Source of the DNA: Megasphaera_A sueciensis
Lineage (GTDB): Bacteria > Bacillota > Negativicutes > Veillonellales > Megasphaeraceae
DNA: 64,000 nucleotides
NCBI RefSeq assembly: GCF_050219315.1
Contig: NZ_CP116939.1
Span: 1,116,001 to 1,180,000 of the forward strand
Direction of reading: 5' to 3'
The notes beneath the pieces were generated by a model, which ran no database searches, was not told the DNA's origin, and was given only the letters and a program-made list of their open reading frames with translations. The first letter of the stretch is position 1. Every line of letters starts with the position of its first letter. Positions 43,907-53,529 of the stretch are shown here, one piece after another. The position numbers were made by a program, and so were the translations under genes.

Positions 43907-44712
43907 GTGTTTGGAGCACTTTGTATAGAAGGACCTAAATGGTGTGGAAAAACGTGGACTTCATTAAATCATGCCGAAAGTGTTGTGTATATGGGCGATC
44001 CCACAAATAATTTTCAAAATCGAACGATGTCATTATATGAATCAGGAGATTCCAACGGACAAGTATCTTTAGCAGCGTTGTTTGATGGTAAGCTGCAATA
44101 CTGTTGCTGCGATCTTTGGCGCGCAACGAATGCACGGTTGCAAGTAATACAAAACTTGTAAAAGATATACAAGAATATGATAATGAATCAATGGATCGAA
44201 ATACAGTAAGTAATTATTTGGATATCTTTCATCGACTTTTTATTTTAGAAGATCAGCCTGCCTTTAGTCCCAATATCCGCTCTTCCATCCGAGTAGGAAA
44301 ATCACCGAAACGTCACTATGTCGATCCTTCTTTAGCAGTAGCTGCACTGGGAGTTAATTCCACGATGCTGCTTCAAGATTTAAATACATTCGGATTTTTG
44401 TTTGAATCATTATGTGAACGTGATTTAAGAATTTATGCGGAAGCAAACGGGGGCAAACTATTTCATTACCGAGATGAGAAGGATAAAGAAATCGATGCCG
44501 TAGTAGAACTGTCCGATGGTCGCTGGGGCGCATTTGAAATTAAATTAGGGGCAAATCAAATTGATAAAGCGGCAGAACAGTTGCTAGCAATGAAGAAAAT
44601 ACTGAAGGAACATGAACCAGCCATTCTTTGTGTTATTTGCGGTATGTCCCATATAGCATATACGCGAAAAGATGGCGTGATGGTAGTTCCCATCACTTCG
44701 CTAAAGGACTAA
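43907..44712 (+). pseudogene. AAA_14/DUF4143 ATPase, internally deleted
   Basis: The left part (to about 44100) holds the P-loop IEGPKWCGKTWTS. The right part (from 44104, other frame) holds LLRSLARNECTVASNTKLVK and the DUF4143 nuclease-like end (SPKRHYVDPSLAVAALG, EIDAVVELSDGRWGAFEIKLG). About 150 codons with Walker B and the lid are missing between them and the frames differ. No proper start codon precedes the left part. The gene is inactive. It is AT-rich compared with neighbours. Confidence 0.85.
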
Positions 44713-44886
44713 TCCGAACGCTCTATATACTTGTATCCAATACCACGCCAAACCCATGAAAGGATAAAAGAAACAAAAAATTTACAATTGATTTGAAGGA
44801 AGTATCTTGTATATTTAATTTTTCATGTTATAATGTATACAAAATTAGTATTTATTTAATAAGTAATGTTGAATGAGGTGATTTCT

Positions 44887-45300
44887 ATGAAAACAGAAGT
44901 GGGAACCATTACCGCTATCAAGGATAATAATCTAGCCGAAGTAAAAGTCGGCAGACACTCTGACTGTATGGCTTGCGGCGCTTGTCCGGGTGCAGAAAAC
45001 ATCACGATCACAGCCATAAATACGCTGCATGCAAAACTCGGTCAAAAAGTAGAATTTGAAGTACGAGATGCCAACATTGTCATCGGTGCCTTCATATGTT
45101 TTGTCATGCCGCTGCTAGCTGCCTTAATCGGGGCCTTAGCCGGTAGATTTGCGGCACTAACTTGGGGCTATGATATAACCCAAGCAGAAAGTATAGGCGG
45201 AATCGCAGCCTTTGCCCTGGGCTTAGTAGGCGTGAAGCTCTTTGATCGTTCCCTATCAAAAGCAGAACATACAAAGCCCAAGATCATTGCACTAGTATAA
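44887..45300 (+). CDS. rseC: RseC/MucC-family (SoxR-reducing system) protein
   Basis: This 137-residue protein starts MKTEVGTITAI behind GAGGTG. The N-terminal domain carries the RseC cysteine motif CMACGACPGAENIT, and two membrane helices follow (about 62-85 and 96-115). RseC proteins modulate redox regulators and often accompany Rnf electron-transport genes; none are seen here. It is followed 24 bp later by a small secreted-peptide gene. Confidence 0.85.
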   Translation: MKTEVGTITAIKDNNLAEVKVGRHSDCMACGACPGAENITITAINTLHAKLGQKVEFEVRDANIVIGAFICFVMPLLAALIGALAGRFAALTWGYDITQAESIGGIAAFALGLVGVKLFDRSLSKAEHTKPKIIALV

Positions 45301-45324
45301 TGTGCTTTCGGAGGTGATACACAA

Positions 45325-45501
45325 ATGATGCTCTCAAAGAAACTCATAGGCTTAGTTGCCATAGGCATTCTGGCTCTGGGAATCGGGGTAGGCTTTGCCG
45401 CAAATAGTACAGCTGATAGCAACGGACAATCGTACTATTGTGGATACGGCGCTCCCGGTTATTCCTCCGGCCGAGGCGGCTGTATGGGTTGGAACCGATA
45501 A
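45325..45501 (+). CDS. Small secreted or membrane peptide (58 residues)
   Basis: The frame begins MMLSKKLIGLVAIGILALGI, a signal-anchor-like segment (to about AANS, residue 28). The remaining 30 residues are rich in Gly, Ser and Tyr with two cysteines (YYCGYGAPGYSSGRGGC). GGAGGTG lies just before the ATG, and the gene is 24 bp after rseC, then followed by a terminator. No family was recognised. It could be exported and bind a metal or form a disulfide. Confidence 0.65.
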   Translation: MMLSKKLIGLVAIGILALGIGVGFAANSTADSNGQSYYCGYGAPGYSSGRGGCMGWNR

Positions 45502-45540
45502 CAAAAATGGAACAGTAAAAAATGTATACTCATATGAAAA

Positions 45541-45636
45541 AAAGACACAGCCGGCAGAATCTTGTACTGACCCCCATAAGCTAGATTTTTAGGTCTAACT
45601 TTATGGGGTCACTACATCTGCCGGCTGTGTCTTTTT
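45541..45636. terminator. Terminator split by a 54-bp IS relic
   Basis: AAAGACACAGCCGGCAGA (45541-45558) pairs perfectly with TCTGCCGGCTGTGTCTTT (45617-45634). Between them lies a small IS-derived element flanked by TCT duplications. The arms still end transcripts from both sides (small peptide gene and FocA-like gene). Confidence 0.85.
45563..45616. mobile_element. 54-bp miniature relic of an IS150-like element
   Basis: It begins TGTACTGACCCCCATAAG, the right end of the IS at 57023-58540, and ends with the 26 bp of that IS's left end (...GGGGTCACTACA). Only a few bases separate the two ends. A 3-bp target duplication TCT (45560-45562 and 45617-45619) shows it moved or was left in place by transposition. 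Confidence 0.85.
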
Positions 45637-45672
45637 CCGTGCTTTCATTACCGCACAATCCCTACACCCCGC

Positions 45673-46521
45673 TCAATGATTTGATAATTCACTGCTGACC
45701 TGTGCATACACAAGCAGCGTAAACACAAAAGTTCCTCCTATTATATTTCCAATACCCGTAGGCAGTAAAAAAGTAAAAAAATATTGATATAATCCCGCAT
45801 CGCCATGAAAAACAGCATATGCCATTTCACAGGAACCAACAACAATATGGGCAAAATCTCCTAATGAAATAAAATACGTAAAAAATAAAATCATAAAAAA
45901 GCTAAAACTTCGTGACATCGGCATCATCCACACCACAGCGGCAATCAAAATTCCCGCCGGAATACCGCGAATTATATTTTCCATAGGTACCATATGGACC
46001 ACATGGACAGCGATCTCATGCAATTGTACCGCCACATCGGCAGAAACCAATAATGAATTCGACAAAAAAGCCGCCGCCAGACAGGTACCTAGTAAATTAG
46101 ACAATAACACAATTCCCCAAAGCCGTACCACCTGAATAAATTTCTTCATAGATCGTTCATAAAATAAAGGAACAACAGTAGTAATGGTATTTTCGGTAAA
46201 AAGCTGCATCCGTCCCAGGATGACAATAATAAATCCAACGGTATATCCCAGACTAGCAATAAGATTTCCCCAAGAAACAAACGACGTATGCTCCATCAAG
46301 ACCGCTTTAAATAAAAAAGAAGAAGAAATAACAATACCCGCAGCGATTCCGGAATAAACCAAGGCCTTCGTCGATCGATGCAATTCCTCTTCTCCATCCT
46401 GCCGAATAATTTCAAACAATAAATCCGGAGATAAACGCTCATATTCTTCTAATACTACTTGTTTCTTACACTCTTTTCTCATTTCCGGATCGTTGATATT
46501 ACTGCATGAAAACCTATCCAT
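45673..46521 (-). CDS. Formate/nitrite transporter family channel (FocA-like)
   Basis: This 282-residue membrane protein has six predicted helices and the FNT pattern: ALVYSGIAAGIVISSSFLFK, a GRMQLFTENTITTV element and a late GNIIGGTFVF. The family passes formate, nitrite or hydrosulfide. The N-terminal 40 residues are charged (PEMRKECKKQVVLEEYERLS). The start is at 46521, behind GGGGGTGATT. It is monocistronic. Confidence 0.88.
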   Translation of the reverse strand: MDRFSCSNINDPEMRKECKKQVVLEEYERLSPDLLFEIIRQDGEEELHRSTKALVYSGIAAGIVISSSFLFKAVLMEHTSFVSWGNLIASLGYTVGFIIVILGRMQLFTENTITTVVPLFYERSMKKFIQVVRLWGIVLLSNLLGTCLAAAFLSNSLLVSADVAVQLHEIAVHVVHMVPMENIIRGIPAGILIAAVVWMMPMSRSFSFFMILFFTYFISLGDFAHIVVGSCEMAYAVFHGDAGLYQYFFTFLLPTGIGNIIGGTFVFTLLVYAQVSSELSNH

Positions 46522-46603
46522 CAACCAATCACCCCCATCTATACTATATGTTCCCATTATACTATTTTTTTCGAAAAGAAAAATAGTAAGAAGCCTTTAT
46601 TTA

Positions 46604-46655
46604 AAAAAAGTGCTTCCCTATATACAGAATGATATATTGGACATAGGAGAAGCAC
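46604..46655 (-). terminator. Terminator after the DapB-like gene
   Basis: GTGCTTC-CCTAT and ATAGG-GAAGCAC form a stem with one bulge. On the minus strand seven T follow. A short AT-only palindrome lies next to it (46560-46586). Confidence 0.7.
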
Positions 46656-46735
46656 GTTATGCACTAACACGTTTATACTATTTTTCAACTATACGCTCCA
46701 TACGGCACACCGCTGCGCGCCATCCTCTACGGATA

Positions 46736-47500
46736 TCAATACACCGGTACATTTTCATGGAACATCTTCAAAAGAAACTGCTCCATGCTATATAATCCCG
46801 GCTGCTGATGAACAATGCGGTTGACCGCAAAAATAGCGCCCTGACCGAAAGCAGCCCGATTTGTGCTCTCATGGCTGATACGGATCGTTTGATTAGGAAG
46901 ACCGAAAATAACCATATGCTTGCCGATTGTTTTCCCTACGCGGATAGAATGAATCAAGGACGGCGGCAAATTCAACATATCCGCTATCTTTTTAGCCGTG
47001 CCGGACACGCTCTCCTTCTCCTTAAAATGCTCCTCTATGATCTCAATATCCGCATGAGGAGTTACTTTTTCCAATACTTGGGAAATAATCATCAGCAAAT
47101 TGATTCCTATCGTTATATTCGGCGAATACAATATGGCAGCCTTTTCCTTGCACGACGTCAAAAGTGCCAAATCATCCGGTTCATAATGTGAAATAGCCGA
47201 CACCACCGCGGTAGACTCACCTATATAATCCTTGTACAATCGAATCGCGGCACTCGTCGAAAAATCCACAATAACATCCACAGGCTTTTCCTTAAAAAAC
47301 GTCTCAGAGAGGTCATTAATACTATATATAGGCCCCTCATCCACATGAAGACGCAAAACCTGCCCAGCAAATGCCGGTTCTGAATTCGGTGACTTTTTAA
47401 TAACCCAAACCAACTCCATATTCGGCTCATGGATAAGCTCTTCTGCAACAAGCTTTCCCGTACGGCCAAATCCAAAAAGGCCCACTCTGATTTTTTCCAT
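46736..47500 (-). CDS. Dihydrodipicolinate reductase-like protein
   Basis: This 254-residue protein starts MEKIRVGLFGFGRTGKLVAE behind AGGAGG, a Rossmann NAD(P)-binding start. It has VDFSTSAA, SPNITIGINLLM and EEHFKEKESVSGTAKKIAD, the DapB active-site region, but its His-His/Lys motif is altered (EEHFKEKE for EAHHRxKxD). The order fits DapB of lysine/diaminopimelate synthesis. The divergence and isolation from other lysine genes leave room for a paralogue with another substrate. Confidence 0.8.
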   Translation of the reverse strand: MEKIRVGLFGFGRTGKLVAEELIHEPNMELVWVIKKSPNSEPAFAGQVLRLHVDEGPIYSINDLSETFFKEKPVDVIVDFSTSAAIRLYKDYIGESTAVVSAISHYEPDDLALLTSCKEKAAILYSPNITIGINLLMIISQVLEKVTPHADIEIIEEHFKEKESVSGTAKKIADMLNLPPSLIHSIRVGKTIGKHMVIFGLPNQTIRISHESTNRAAFGQGAIFAVNRIVHQQPGLYSMEQFLLKMFHENVPVY

Positions 47501-48037
47501 AATAACCTCCTTTATCATAATAAATTGATACAAAAAAAATAAATGGCACCTTTTAAGTATACCATATATATATCGCAGATTTCGATACTATAACAAAATA
47601 AGCATAAATATTTTATTATACTCTTATAAAATGCAAAAAAACAAGAAATTTATTAAAATATAAGGAAATAATACACCTGCATGTATAAAAAAATAATTCA
47701 TTTTTACGCTTTTTAAAAATTTGAAACGGACAAATTCTATTTTTATGATTTTAAATCCACTGCCATACTCCGTATGAATATGCCCATATTTTTTTATTAT
47801 ATATACAGATACCATGCCATTAGCACACATTATTCTGGCAATACACCGTCGTAACACCTTATAAGTTTTCTTTGCCAATTCTACTTTCAATTTTCATATC
47901 CCATATACATGCTGATTGTCATTCAATACGTGTACCACACATAGCTTTTTTCTCCATATAATTCACCGGATATACTGTATAATGCAGCGGTATGCTATAA
48001 TACAATTATACAGAAATAAGAATAAGGCGGTGATAAG
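47501..48037. other. AT-rich gene-free stretch
   Basis: About 540 bp of low-GC sequence between divergent genes. A minus-strand frame of 88 codons (47624-47890) has no family resemblance and no good binding site, so it is not called. The promoters of both flanking genes must lie here. Confidence 0.4.
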
Positions 48038-49393
48038 ATGACAGACTTATTTGACTTAAGAAAAGACAGTGCCTCCATGGAAGAAATATACAATCGGATT
48101 GGAAAAGACTCTACAGTACAAGGTCCCAATCTAGTTATTTTAGTAACAGCTATTTTAATTGCCTGCGTAGGATTAAATATGAACAGCGTTGCCGTTATTA
48201 TCGGAGCCATGCTCATATCCCCGCTCATGGGAGGTATTGTCGCCATCGGGTACGGAATGGCAACATATGATATCCAGTTTATTAAACAATCCGTTATTAA
48301 ACTAGGATTCCAAGTCGGTTTCGCACTACTTGCTTCAACCATATACTTTTCACTCACACCTATTTCTACTCCCTCTTCAGAATTAATCGCCCGTACCTCT
48401 CCCACTATCTGGGATGTACTAATAGCCTTATGCGGGGGTATTGCCGGAGCCGTTGGAAATACGAGAATAGAAAAAAGCAACGTCATACCCGGTGTCGCAA
48501 TTGCCACCGCACTTATGCCGCCTTTATGCACAGCCGGTTATGGCATTACCATGCACTCCTTAAATTTTTTTGGTGGAGCTATTTACCTGTTTTTTATCAA
48601 CGGTTTCTTCATCGCGCTGTCAAGTTTTTTGATTTTCAAAATACTGCGCGTGCCTGTAAAAGATGGAATTGGACGAGAACATTTTAAACGGCAGCAAACA
48701 CTTCTATGGATTATCGGAATTCTGATTACTGTCCCCAGCATCTATATGGCCTATCAATCCGTAGATACCAACATAGCAGACGCTCAAGTAAAAAAATTTA
48801 TTTCTAAGGAAGCTGACTTTGATACATCCAGCATTGTCTCATACCAATTTGATAATGGAATACTCACGATAGACCTGATCGGCATGCCACTAACCAATAC
48901 CCAAATTACCAACCTAAAAAAATCTATGAAACACTACAGCAAATTAGACAATGCAGAACTACGAATCGTACAAGACAACAGTGGAGATTCACTAAACAAA
49001 GAACAAATACAGCAAATCATCAACACAAAAATAAGCAATGAAACCAAAGATGATAATGGAAAATCCTATAAAGAACTCGCCAATCAATACTATCCGGACT
49101 ACAGACGAACAATCAACGATCAAAAAGTTATTCTGGCTCTCAAAGAACAAGCTCCTACACTCTTTCCGGAAATAATAAACATCCAAGGCGGCTCGATTGC
49201 CAGCATAACAGAACAACAAACCATAACGTATCAAACCTTTATTGCCTTTATCACTGTAAAAGAACAAATACCGCCAGCAGATGCAGAAAAATTAAAAAAC
49301 TGGATCAGTCAACAAATAAAAATACCCGTCATACTATATATATCCCTCCCAAACAGTAATGAACAAGAGGTATATGGAAACGGAATCGAATAA
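48038..49393 (+). CDS. DUF389 / TIGR00341 family membrane protein
   Basis: This 451-residue protein has a hydrophobic core of about seven helices with the DUF389 signatures NSVAVIIGAMLISPLMGGIVAIG and CGGIAGAVGNTRIEKSNVIPGVAIATALMPPLCTAGY. The second half (about 230-450) is soluble, with repeated alpha/beta stretches. The function of the family is not established. A weak AAGGCGG-type site precedes the ATG. Confidence 0.85.
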   Translation: MTDLFDLRKDSASMEEIYNRIGKDSTVQGPNLVILVTAILIACVGLNMNSVAVIIGAMLISPLMGGIVAIGYGMATYDIQFIKQSVIKLGFQVGFALLASTIYFSLTPISTPSSELIARTSPTIWDVLIALCGGIAGAVGNTRIEKSNVIPGVAIATALMPPLCTAGYGITMHSLNFFGGAIYLFFINGFFIALSSFLIFKILRVPVKDGIGREHFKRQQTLLWIIGILITVPSIYMAYQSVDTNIADAQVKKFISKEADFDTSSIVSYQFDNGILTIDLIGMPLTNTQITNLKKSMKHYSKLDNAELRIVQDNSGDSLNKEQIQQIINTKISNETKDDNGKSYKELANQYYPDYRRTINDQKVILALKEQAPTLFPEIINIQGGSIASITEQQTITYQTFIAFITVKEQIPPADAEKLKNWISQQIKIPVILYISLPNSNEQEVYGNGIE

Positions 49394-49423
49394 CGCAGAA
49401 AAATTAGGTCTTCCTCTACCATC

Positions 49424-50707
49424 CTACAAATACCGCCAGTATACGTATACGCTGCTAATGAGAACGGACAAAATCGTTATGGGAAACGCAATTTTCATAT
49501 ATCCCATAAAGGAAATCTGCTTTCCTCTCTTAGCCGCCATAGAGGCAACAACAACATTGGCACTGGCCCCGATCAGCGTCCCGTTCCCGCCGAGACACGC
49601 GCCCAAGGACAGCGACCACCACAGCGGATCCAACTGCGTGATTCCCAAATTCCCCATATCCCGGATCAACGGTATCATCGTCGCCACAAAAGGAATATTA
49701 TCTACAAAAGCCGATGCAATAGCGCTCATCCAAAGCACCAGCATCGCCGCAGCCGTCAGATTCCCTTGCGTAAGCTGCATCGCTTTTACAGCCAAATCTC
49801 GGATAACGCCGGTTTCCACCAACCCGCCGACCAAAACGAAAAGTCCGGCAAAAAAGAAAATCGTAGTCCATTCCACCTTGCTCAACACCTTGACAATCGT
49901 CCCTTCATCGCGCGTGCAGCTGATGAGCAATAACAGTCCGGCTCCCGTGAGTGCGACCGTCGCGGTTTCCAAATGAAGCGCCGTATGGAAAATAAAAAAG
50001 GCAATCGTAATACATAATACGAACAGGCATTTTTTCAGCAGTCCCGGTTGACTGATCTGCCTGCGCGCCTGCAGCTTCATGATCTGATCCTGCAGCGCCG
50101 GTGTCGTGTGCAGCTGCTTCCGATAGACAACCACCAACAGCACCATCACGACAACAAAAATAAACAAGTTGATCCCCATGACGTTCCCGATAAAATCCAT
50201 AAAATCCAAGCCGACAGCACTGCCGATCATAATATTCGGCGGATCCCCGATCAATGTCGCCGCCCCGCCGATATTCGACGAAATAATCTGGGAAATCAAA
50301 AAAGGCTTGGCCTCCATATGAAGCTGTGTTGTAATACTGAGCGTAATGGGCACGATAAACAACACCGTCGTAACATTATCCAAAAAAGCCGAACAAAGCA
50401 TGGTAAGCGTAGACAATACTACCAGCAAGGCTACCGGTTTAGCTTTGACCTTCTTTGCCGACCAAATAGCCAGAAAATTAAAAAGCCCTGTTTCCGTGGT
50501 AATATTGACAATGATCATCATCCCGATCAAAAGCCCCAAGGTATTGAAATCAATATACCCGATAGCCTTCTCCTGCGTCAAAATCCCGCAAAGGATGACC
50601 AGTATCCCCCCCACAATACCCACAATCGTACGATGAACTTTTTCAGAAACGATCATCACATAGGCAACCAAGAAAATAATGATCGCCATCATTGTTTTTA
50701 TTTCCAC
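49424..50707 (-). CDS. ArsB/NhaD-type ion transporter
   Basis: This 427-residue membrane protein is of the ArsB/NhaD (ion transporter superfamily) kind. It has about 11 helices, the first half motif SAFLDNVTTVLFIVPIT with ISSNIGGAATLIGDPPN, and the repeat in the second half ASAFVDNIPFVATMIPL with GACLGGNGTLIGASANVV. The likely start is the GTG at 50707, 9 bp after GGAG. Substrates in the family include Na+/H+, arsenite and organic anions. The substrate here is not decided. Confidence 0.85.
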   Translation of the reverse strand: MEIKTMMAIIIFLVAYVMIVSEKVHRTIVGIVGGILVILCGILTQEKAIGYIDFNTLGLLIGMMIIVNITTETGLFNFLAIWSAKKVKAKPVALLVVLSTLTMLCSAFLDNVTTVLFIVPITLSITTQLHMEAKPFLISQIISSNIGGAATLIGDPPNIMIGSAVGLDFMDFIGNVMGINLFIFVVVMVLLVVVYRKQLHTTPALQDQIMKLQARRQISQPGLLKKCLFVLCITIAFFIFHTALHLETATVALTGAGLLLLISCTRDEGTIVKVLSKVEWTTIFFFAGLFVLVGGLVETGVIRDLAVKAMQLTQGNLTAAAMLVLWMSAIASAFVDNIPFVATMIPLIRDMGNLGITQLDPLWWSLSLGACLGGNGTLIGASANVVVASMAAKRGKQISFMGYMKIAFPITILSVLISSVYVYWRYL

Positions 50708-50774
50708 CGCTTCAACACTCCTTCCGGCATACTCATGCCTGCAAAAAATCAAATACACAACAGGCAGATACCAA

Positions 50775-50798
50775 AAGAGGGCCTATCCCAGCCCTCTT
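50775..50798 (-). terminator. Short terminator-like hairpin
   Basis: AAGAGGGC (50775-50782) pairs with GCCCTCTT (50791-50798); on the minus strand TTTT follows. It lies 68 bp before the transporter start and may end readthrough from the YeeE/YedE pair. Confidence 0.6.
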
Positions 50799-50964
50799 AT
50801 ACCTTACACTGTTCCTCATATAAATTAAGTATAACATACGTCTCGTTTTCCCTTCAATACCCCTTACAATTCTGACGATATTCTGTTTTTAATTGACTAA
50901 TTTCAGCATCTAAATAGCCACCACTCCTATCCTAAAAAATGGTGGGATAGGAGCGGCATCGCAT

Positions 50965-51076
50965 GAAAGAAATTTGCGGGTTTCTGCAAAAATGTTCAAT
51001 AGAAGTTGTAAAAACAATGTGACAGGCGTGTAATCATATTGAAGAAAATTACGGGTTTCTGCAAAAATATTCAATA
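50965..51076. repeat. Two 36-bp imperfect direct repeats
   Basis: Copies at 50965-51001 and 51041-51076 share GGGTTTCTGCAAAAAT and TTCAATA with a few changes, about 75 bp apart. The remainder of 50800-51240 shows no gene. The repeats could be a scattered intergenic element; their role is unknown. Confidence 0.65.
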
Positions 51077-51240
51077 CAAGGAGGACGTGTGACATGGAAA
51101 TGTAACTACTATGCCATACTTCAACATATGTCATTCCCCTACAGGATTTCGGTGTATATACACGATGCATGCCCTTGCCAATCTTCCCACCCATCCCACC
51201 TTGTCAGCTAAATGCGACAAAAAAACATCGTTCCTCTCTC

Positions 51241-51765
51241 TTACAACCCCTTCTTTTCAAACCAGCGGAACAACAGTATCACAAACACCGTCATGCAGAA
51301 AATAACGACCCAATGGGATACACCCAGCACCTGGGGGATCGTGATCTTTCCATAATTGCCCCACGTCAGTACCGTCTTGGACAAATACGGATAGGCTTCT
51401 GCATATAATCCGGCTCCCACCAGCATCCCAGCAATCCCCCACAACGCATCCAGACGGCCTTCTCCCAAAGCTCCTAACGACGTACCGGGACAATACCCCA
51501 GCAACGCCCAGCCGACACCAAAAATAAGACCGCCGATCACGACGCCGCCTAAAATCGTCGGCTTCAACGACAACTGAACCATCTGAAAATCATACAATAC
51601 ATACACACCGATCATGGCCGTCACAATATGAGACAACATAAATTTCATGATCGTCATATCCTTCAATAACAAGGCCCCCAGTTGCACATCATAGCGGATA
51701 ACATGACTGCGCTGTAAAAGGAAACCAAAAAGAATCCCCGTAACGATTCCATATACCAGCATCAT
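51241..51765 (-). CDS. YeeE/YedE-family transporter, second half-protein
   Basis: This 174-residue membrane protein has four to five helices. GWALLGYCPGTSLGALGEGR is the conserved segment with the key cysteine of YeeE/YedE (DUF395) transporters, which in known cases import thiosulfate or related sulfur compounds. Start ATGATG follows AGGGGGGG, 3 bp after the stop of the partner gene. In many species both halves are fused into one protein. Confidence 0.85.
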   Translation of the reverse strand: MMLVYGIVTGILFGFLLQRSHVIRYDVQLGALLLKDMTIMKFMLSHIVTAMIGVYVLYDFQMVQLSLKPTILGGVVIGGLIFGVGWALLGYCPGTSLGALGEGRLDALWGIAGMLVGAGLYAEAYPYLSKTVLTWGNYGKITIPQVLGVSHWVVIFCMTVFVILLFRWFEKKGL

Positions 51766-51768
51766 AAG

Positions 51769-52284
51769 CTATCCCCCCCTTTTTCCATACAATAATCGAG
51801 CCGCAATCAACCCACCGATAAAAAAGCAAGCCAATGCAATATACCCACTCACCGCCAACTGCAAGCCACCGCTAAGTCCATGCCCGCTCGGACACCCATC
51901 GGCCAGTCGTACACCAAACATAGCAATAATCCCACCCAAGAAGGCAACTGCTGCTCTCTTCTGTACAGACAGACCAAACCGTTCACGCCAGCGGTCAGGA
52001 ACCCACTGTATTTTGAAATCCTGATACAAAACGGCAGCGATACACGCTCCCACGGCGATCCCCAGGACAAACATCCATTGCCAATCAATCACGGGCATCT
52101 CCTTTAAGAAATATGGCATACTCGCTACCCTATCCGGAGAAAAAATCTGCTCGATCATCCCTGTAGACCGGACAAACGTAGTAGACGCCCCAAAAAACTT
52201 ACCCACAAACCAAATGGAACCAATAGAAACAAACCCGCTCAATACGCCGCACACATATACATTCCAACCCTTTCGATTTCTCAC
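51769..52284 (-). CDS. YeeE/YedE-family transporter, first half-protein
   Basis: This 171-residue membrane protein starts at a GTG 8 bp after AGGAGG. It contains MFGVRLADGCPSGHGLSGGL, the other conserved cysteine segment of the family, in a four- to five-helix layout. With the following gene it should form one sulfur-compound channel. No rhodanese or TusA gene lies beside it. Confidence 0.85.
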   Translation of the reverse strand: MRNRKGWNVYVCGVLSGFVSIGSIWFVGKFFGASTTFVRSTGMIEQIFSPDRVASMPYFLKEMPVIDWQWMFVLGIAVGACIAAVLYQDFKIQWVPDRWRERFGLSVQKRAAVAFLGGIIAMFGVRLADGCPSGHGLSGGLQLAVSGYIALACFFIGGLIAARLLYGKRGG

Positions 52285-52538
52285 AGCAAGCACCTCCTGT
52301 CTTACAATACCGCACGCATAATTCCTAATACTATATTTATTCTACAATACCTCTTTCATATCCTTTTTTTCTCGTCCAAAAACGGCGAAGTTAGATCTTT
52401 TCCTTGCATCTTTCTCCTCCCAATAGACTTCCCGAAAAAATCATTGTACAATAAAAATATATCACAGCACTTCCGAAGTCTGTTTTGGAGTGCCACACAT
52501 AGCATGAATACAGACCCTACGATAGGAGGCGTTATACT

Positions 52539-53390
52539 ATGGAAAGAAAAGAAAGATATGTCCTGCAAAAAATACAGGGAACTCGTACCGTCGATGGAGC
52601 CGGTGTACATCTGGTACGTGTCTTGGACAACCGTACCGTCGGTCCCTTCGATCCGTTTTTGATGCTGGACTCCTTTGACAGTCAAAATCCCGACGAATAC
52701 ACGGCCGGATTCCCCATGCACCCGCATCGGGGCATCGAAACCATCAGCTATGTCTACAATGGGAAAATGGTCCATAAAGACAGCCTCGGCAACGAAGACA
52801 GCATTACCGACGGCGAAGTACAATGGATGACCGCAGGCTCCGGCATTCTTCACGAAGAACAAGTCCCCGCCGTCAAGAACCTCTTGGGCGTGCAGCTATG
52901 GCTCAACCTTCCCGCAGCGGACAAAATGGCTCCACCCATGTATCACAGCATCAAGCGGGCCGACATTCAGGAAATTCCCTTGCCCTGCGGCAAACTCCGC
53001 CTTCTGGCAGGTTCGTATCACGAACACCAAGGCTATCAAAGCCGCTATCTGCCGCTGGACTACTACGACATTCATATGAACCCCCATACGACGGTTACGC
53101 TCGACACCGATGCAAACCGGTCAGTAATACTCTTTACACTGGTAGGAAATATATGCATTGGCGGTGAAACCATACCAGAAAAAACAGCTGTCACACTCTC
53201 TGCCGGCAACACTCTCACCCTCGACAGCGAGGAAGGCCCGGCACAAATCCTGTACATGAGCTCCACGGCCATTCACGAACCCGTCGCTTGGGGCGGTCCC
53301 ATCGTGATGAATACACAGGACGAACTAAAAAAAGCATTTTCAGAACTGAAAAACAATACCTTTTTAAAAGAAAAAACTACCTATAAATAA
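52539..53390 (+). CDS. Pirin-family protein
   Basis: This 283-residue bicupin has the N-terminal metal site FPMHPHRGIETISYV and EVQWMTAGSGILHEE (His and Glu ligands), as in pirins. The C-terminal cupin ends AWGGPIVMNTQDEL. Pirins act as quercetinases or as redox-sensitive regulators; neither is shown here. The ATG follows AGGAGG at 52527, and a strong terminator follows. Confidence 0.88.
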   Translation: MERKERYVLQKIQGTRTVDGAGVHLVRVLDNRTVGPFDPFLMLDSFDSQNPDEYTAGFPMHPHRGIETISYVYNGKMVHKDSLGNEDSITDGEVQWMTAGSGILHEEQVPAVKNLLGVQLWLNLPAADKMAPPMYHSIKRADIQEIPLPCGKLRLLAGSYHEHQGYQSRYLPLDYYDIHMNPHTTVTLDTDANRSVILFTLVGNICIGGETIPEKTAVTLSAGNTLTLDSEEGPAQILYMSSTAIHEPVAWGGPIVMNTQDELKKAFSELKNNTFLKEKTTYK

Positions 53391-53399
53391 AGACAAAAT

Positions 53400-53443
53400 A
53401 AAAAGAGGGCAGCACCTTCCCATGGATGCGCTGCCCTCTTTTT
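53400..53443. terminator. Bidirectional terminator
   Basis: AAAAAGAGGGCAGC (53400-53413) pairs perfectly with GCTGCCCTCTTTTT (53430-53443). Confidence 0.85.
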
Positions 53444-53529
53444 ATTTTTCCTTACTGTACGACAAAAAACCAACCGTTCCGACACCTTGCGGTATCAGTC
53501 AACAAACCACTCTCGTAAACGGAAACCTA

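Noticed and set aside
47624..47890. 88-codon frame in AT-rich DNA
   Set aside because: No good binding site, no family resemblance and low-complexity composition. It is most likely a chance opening.
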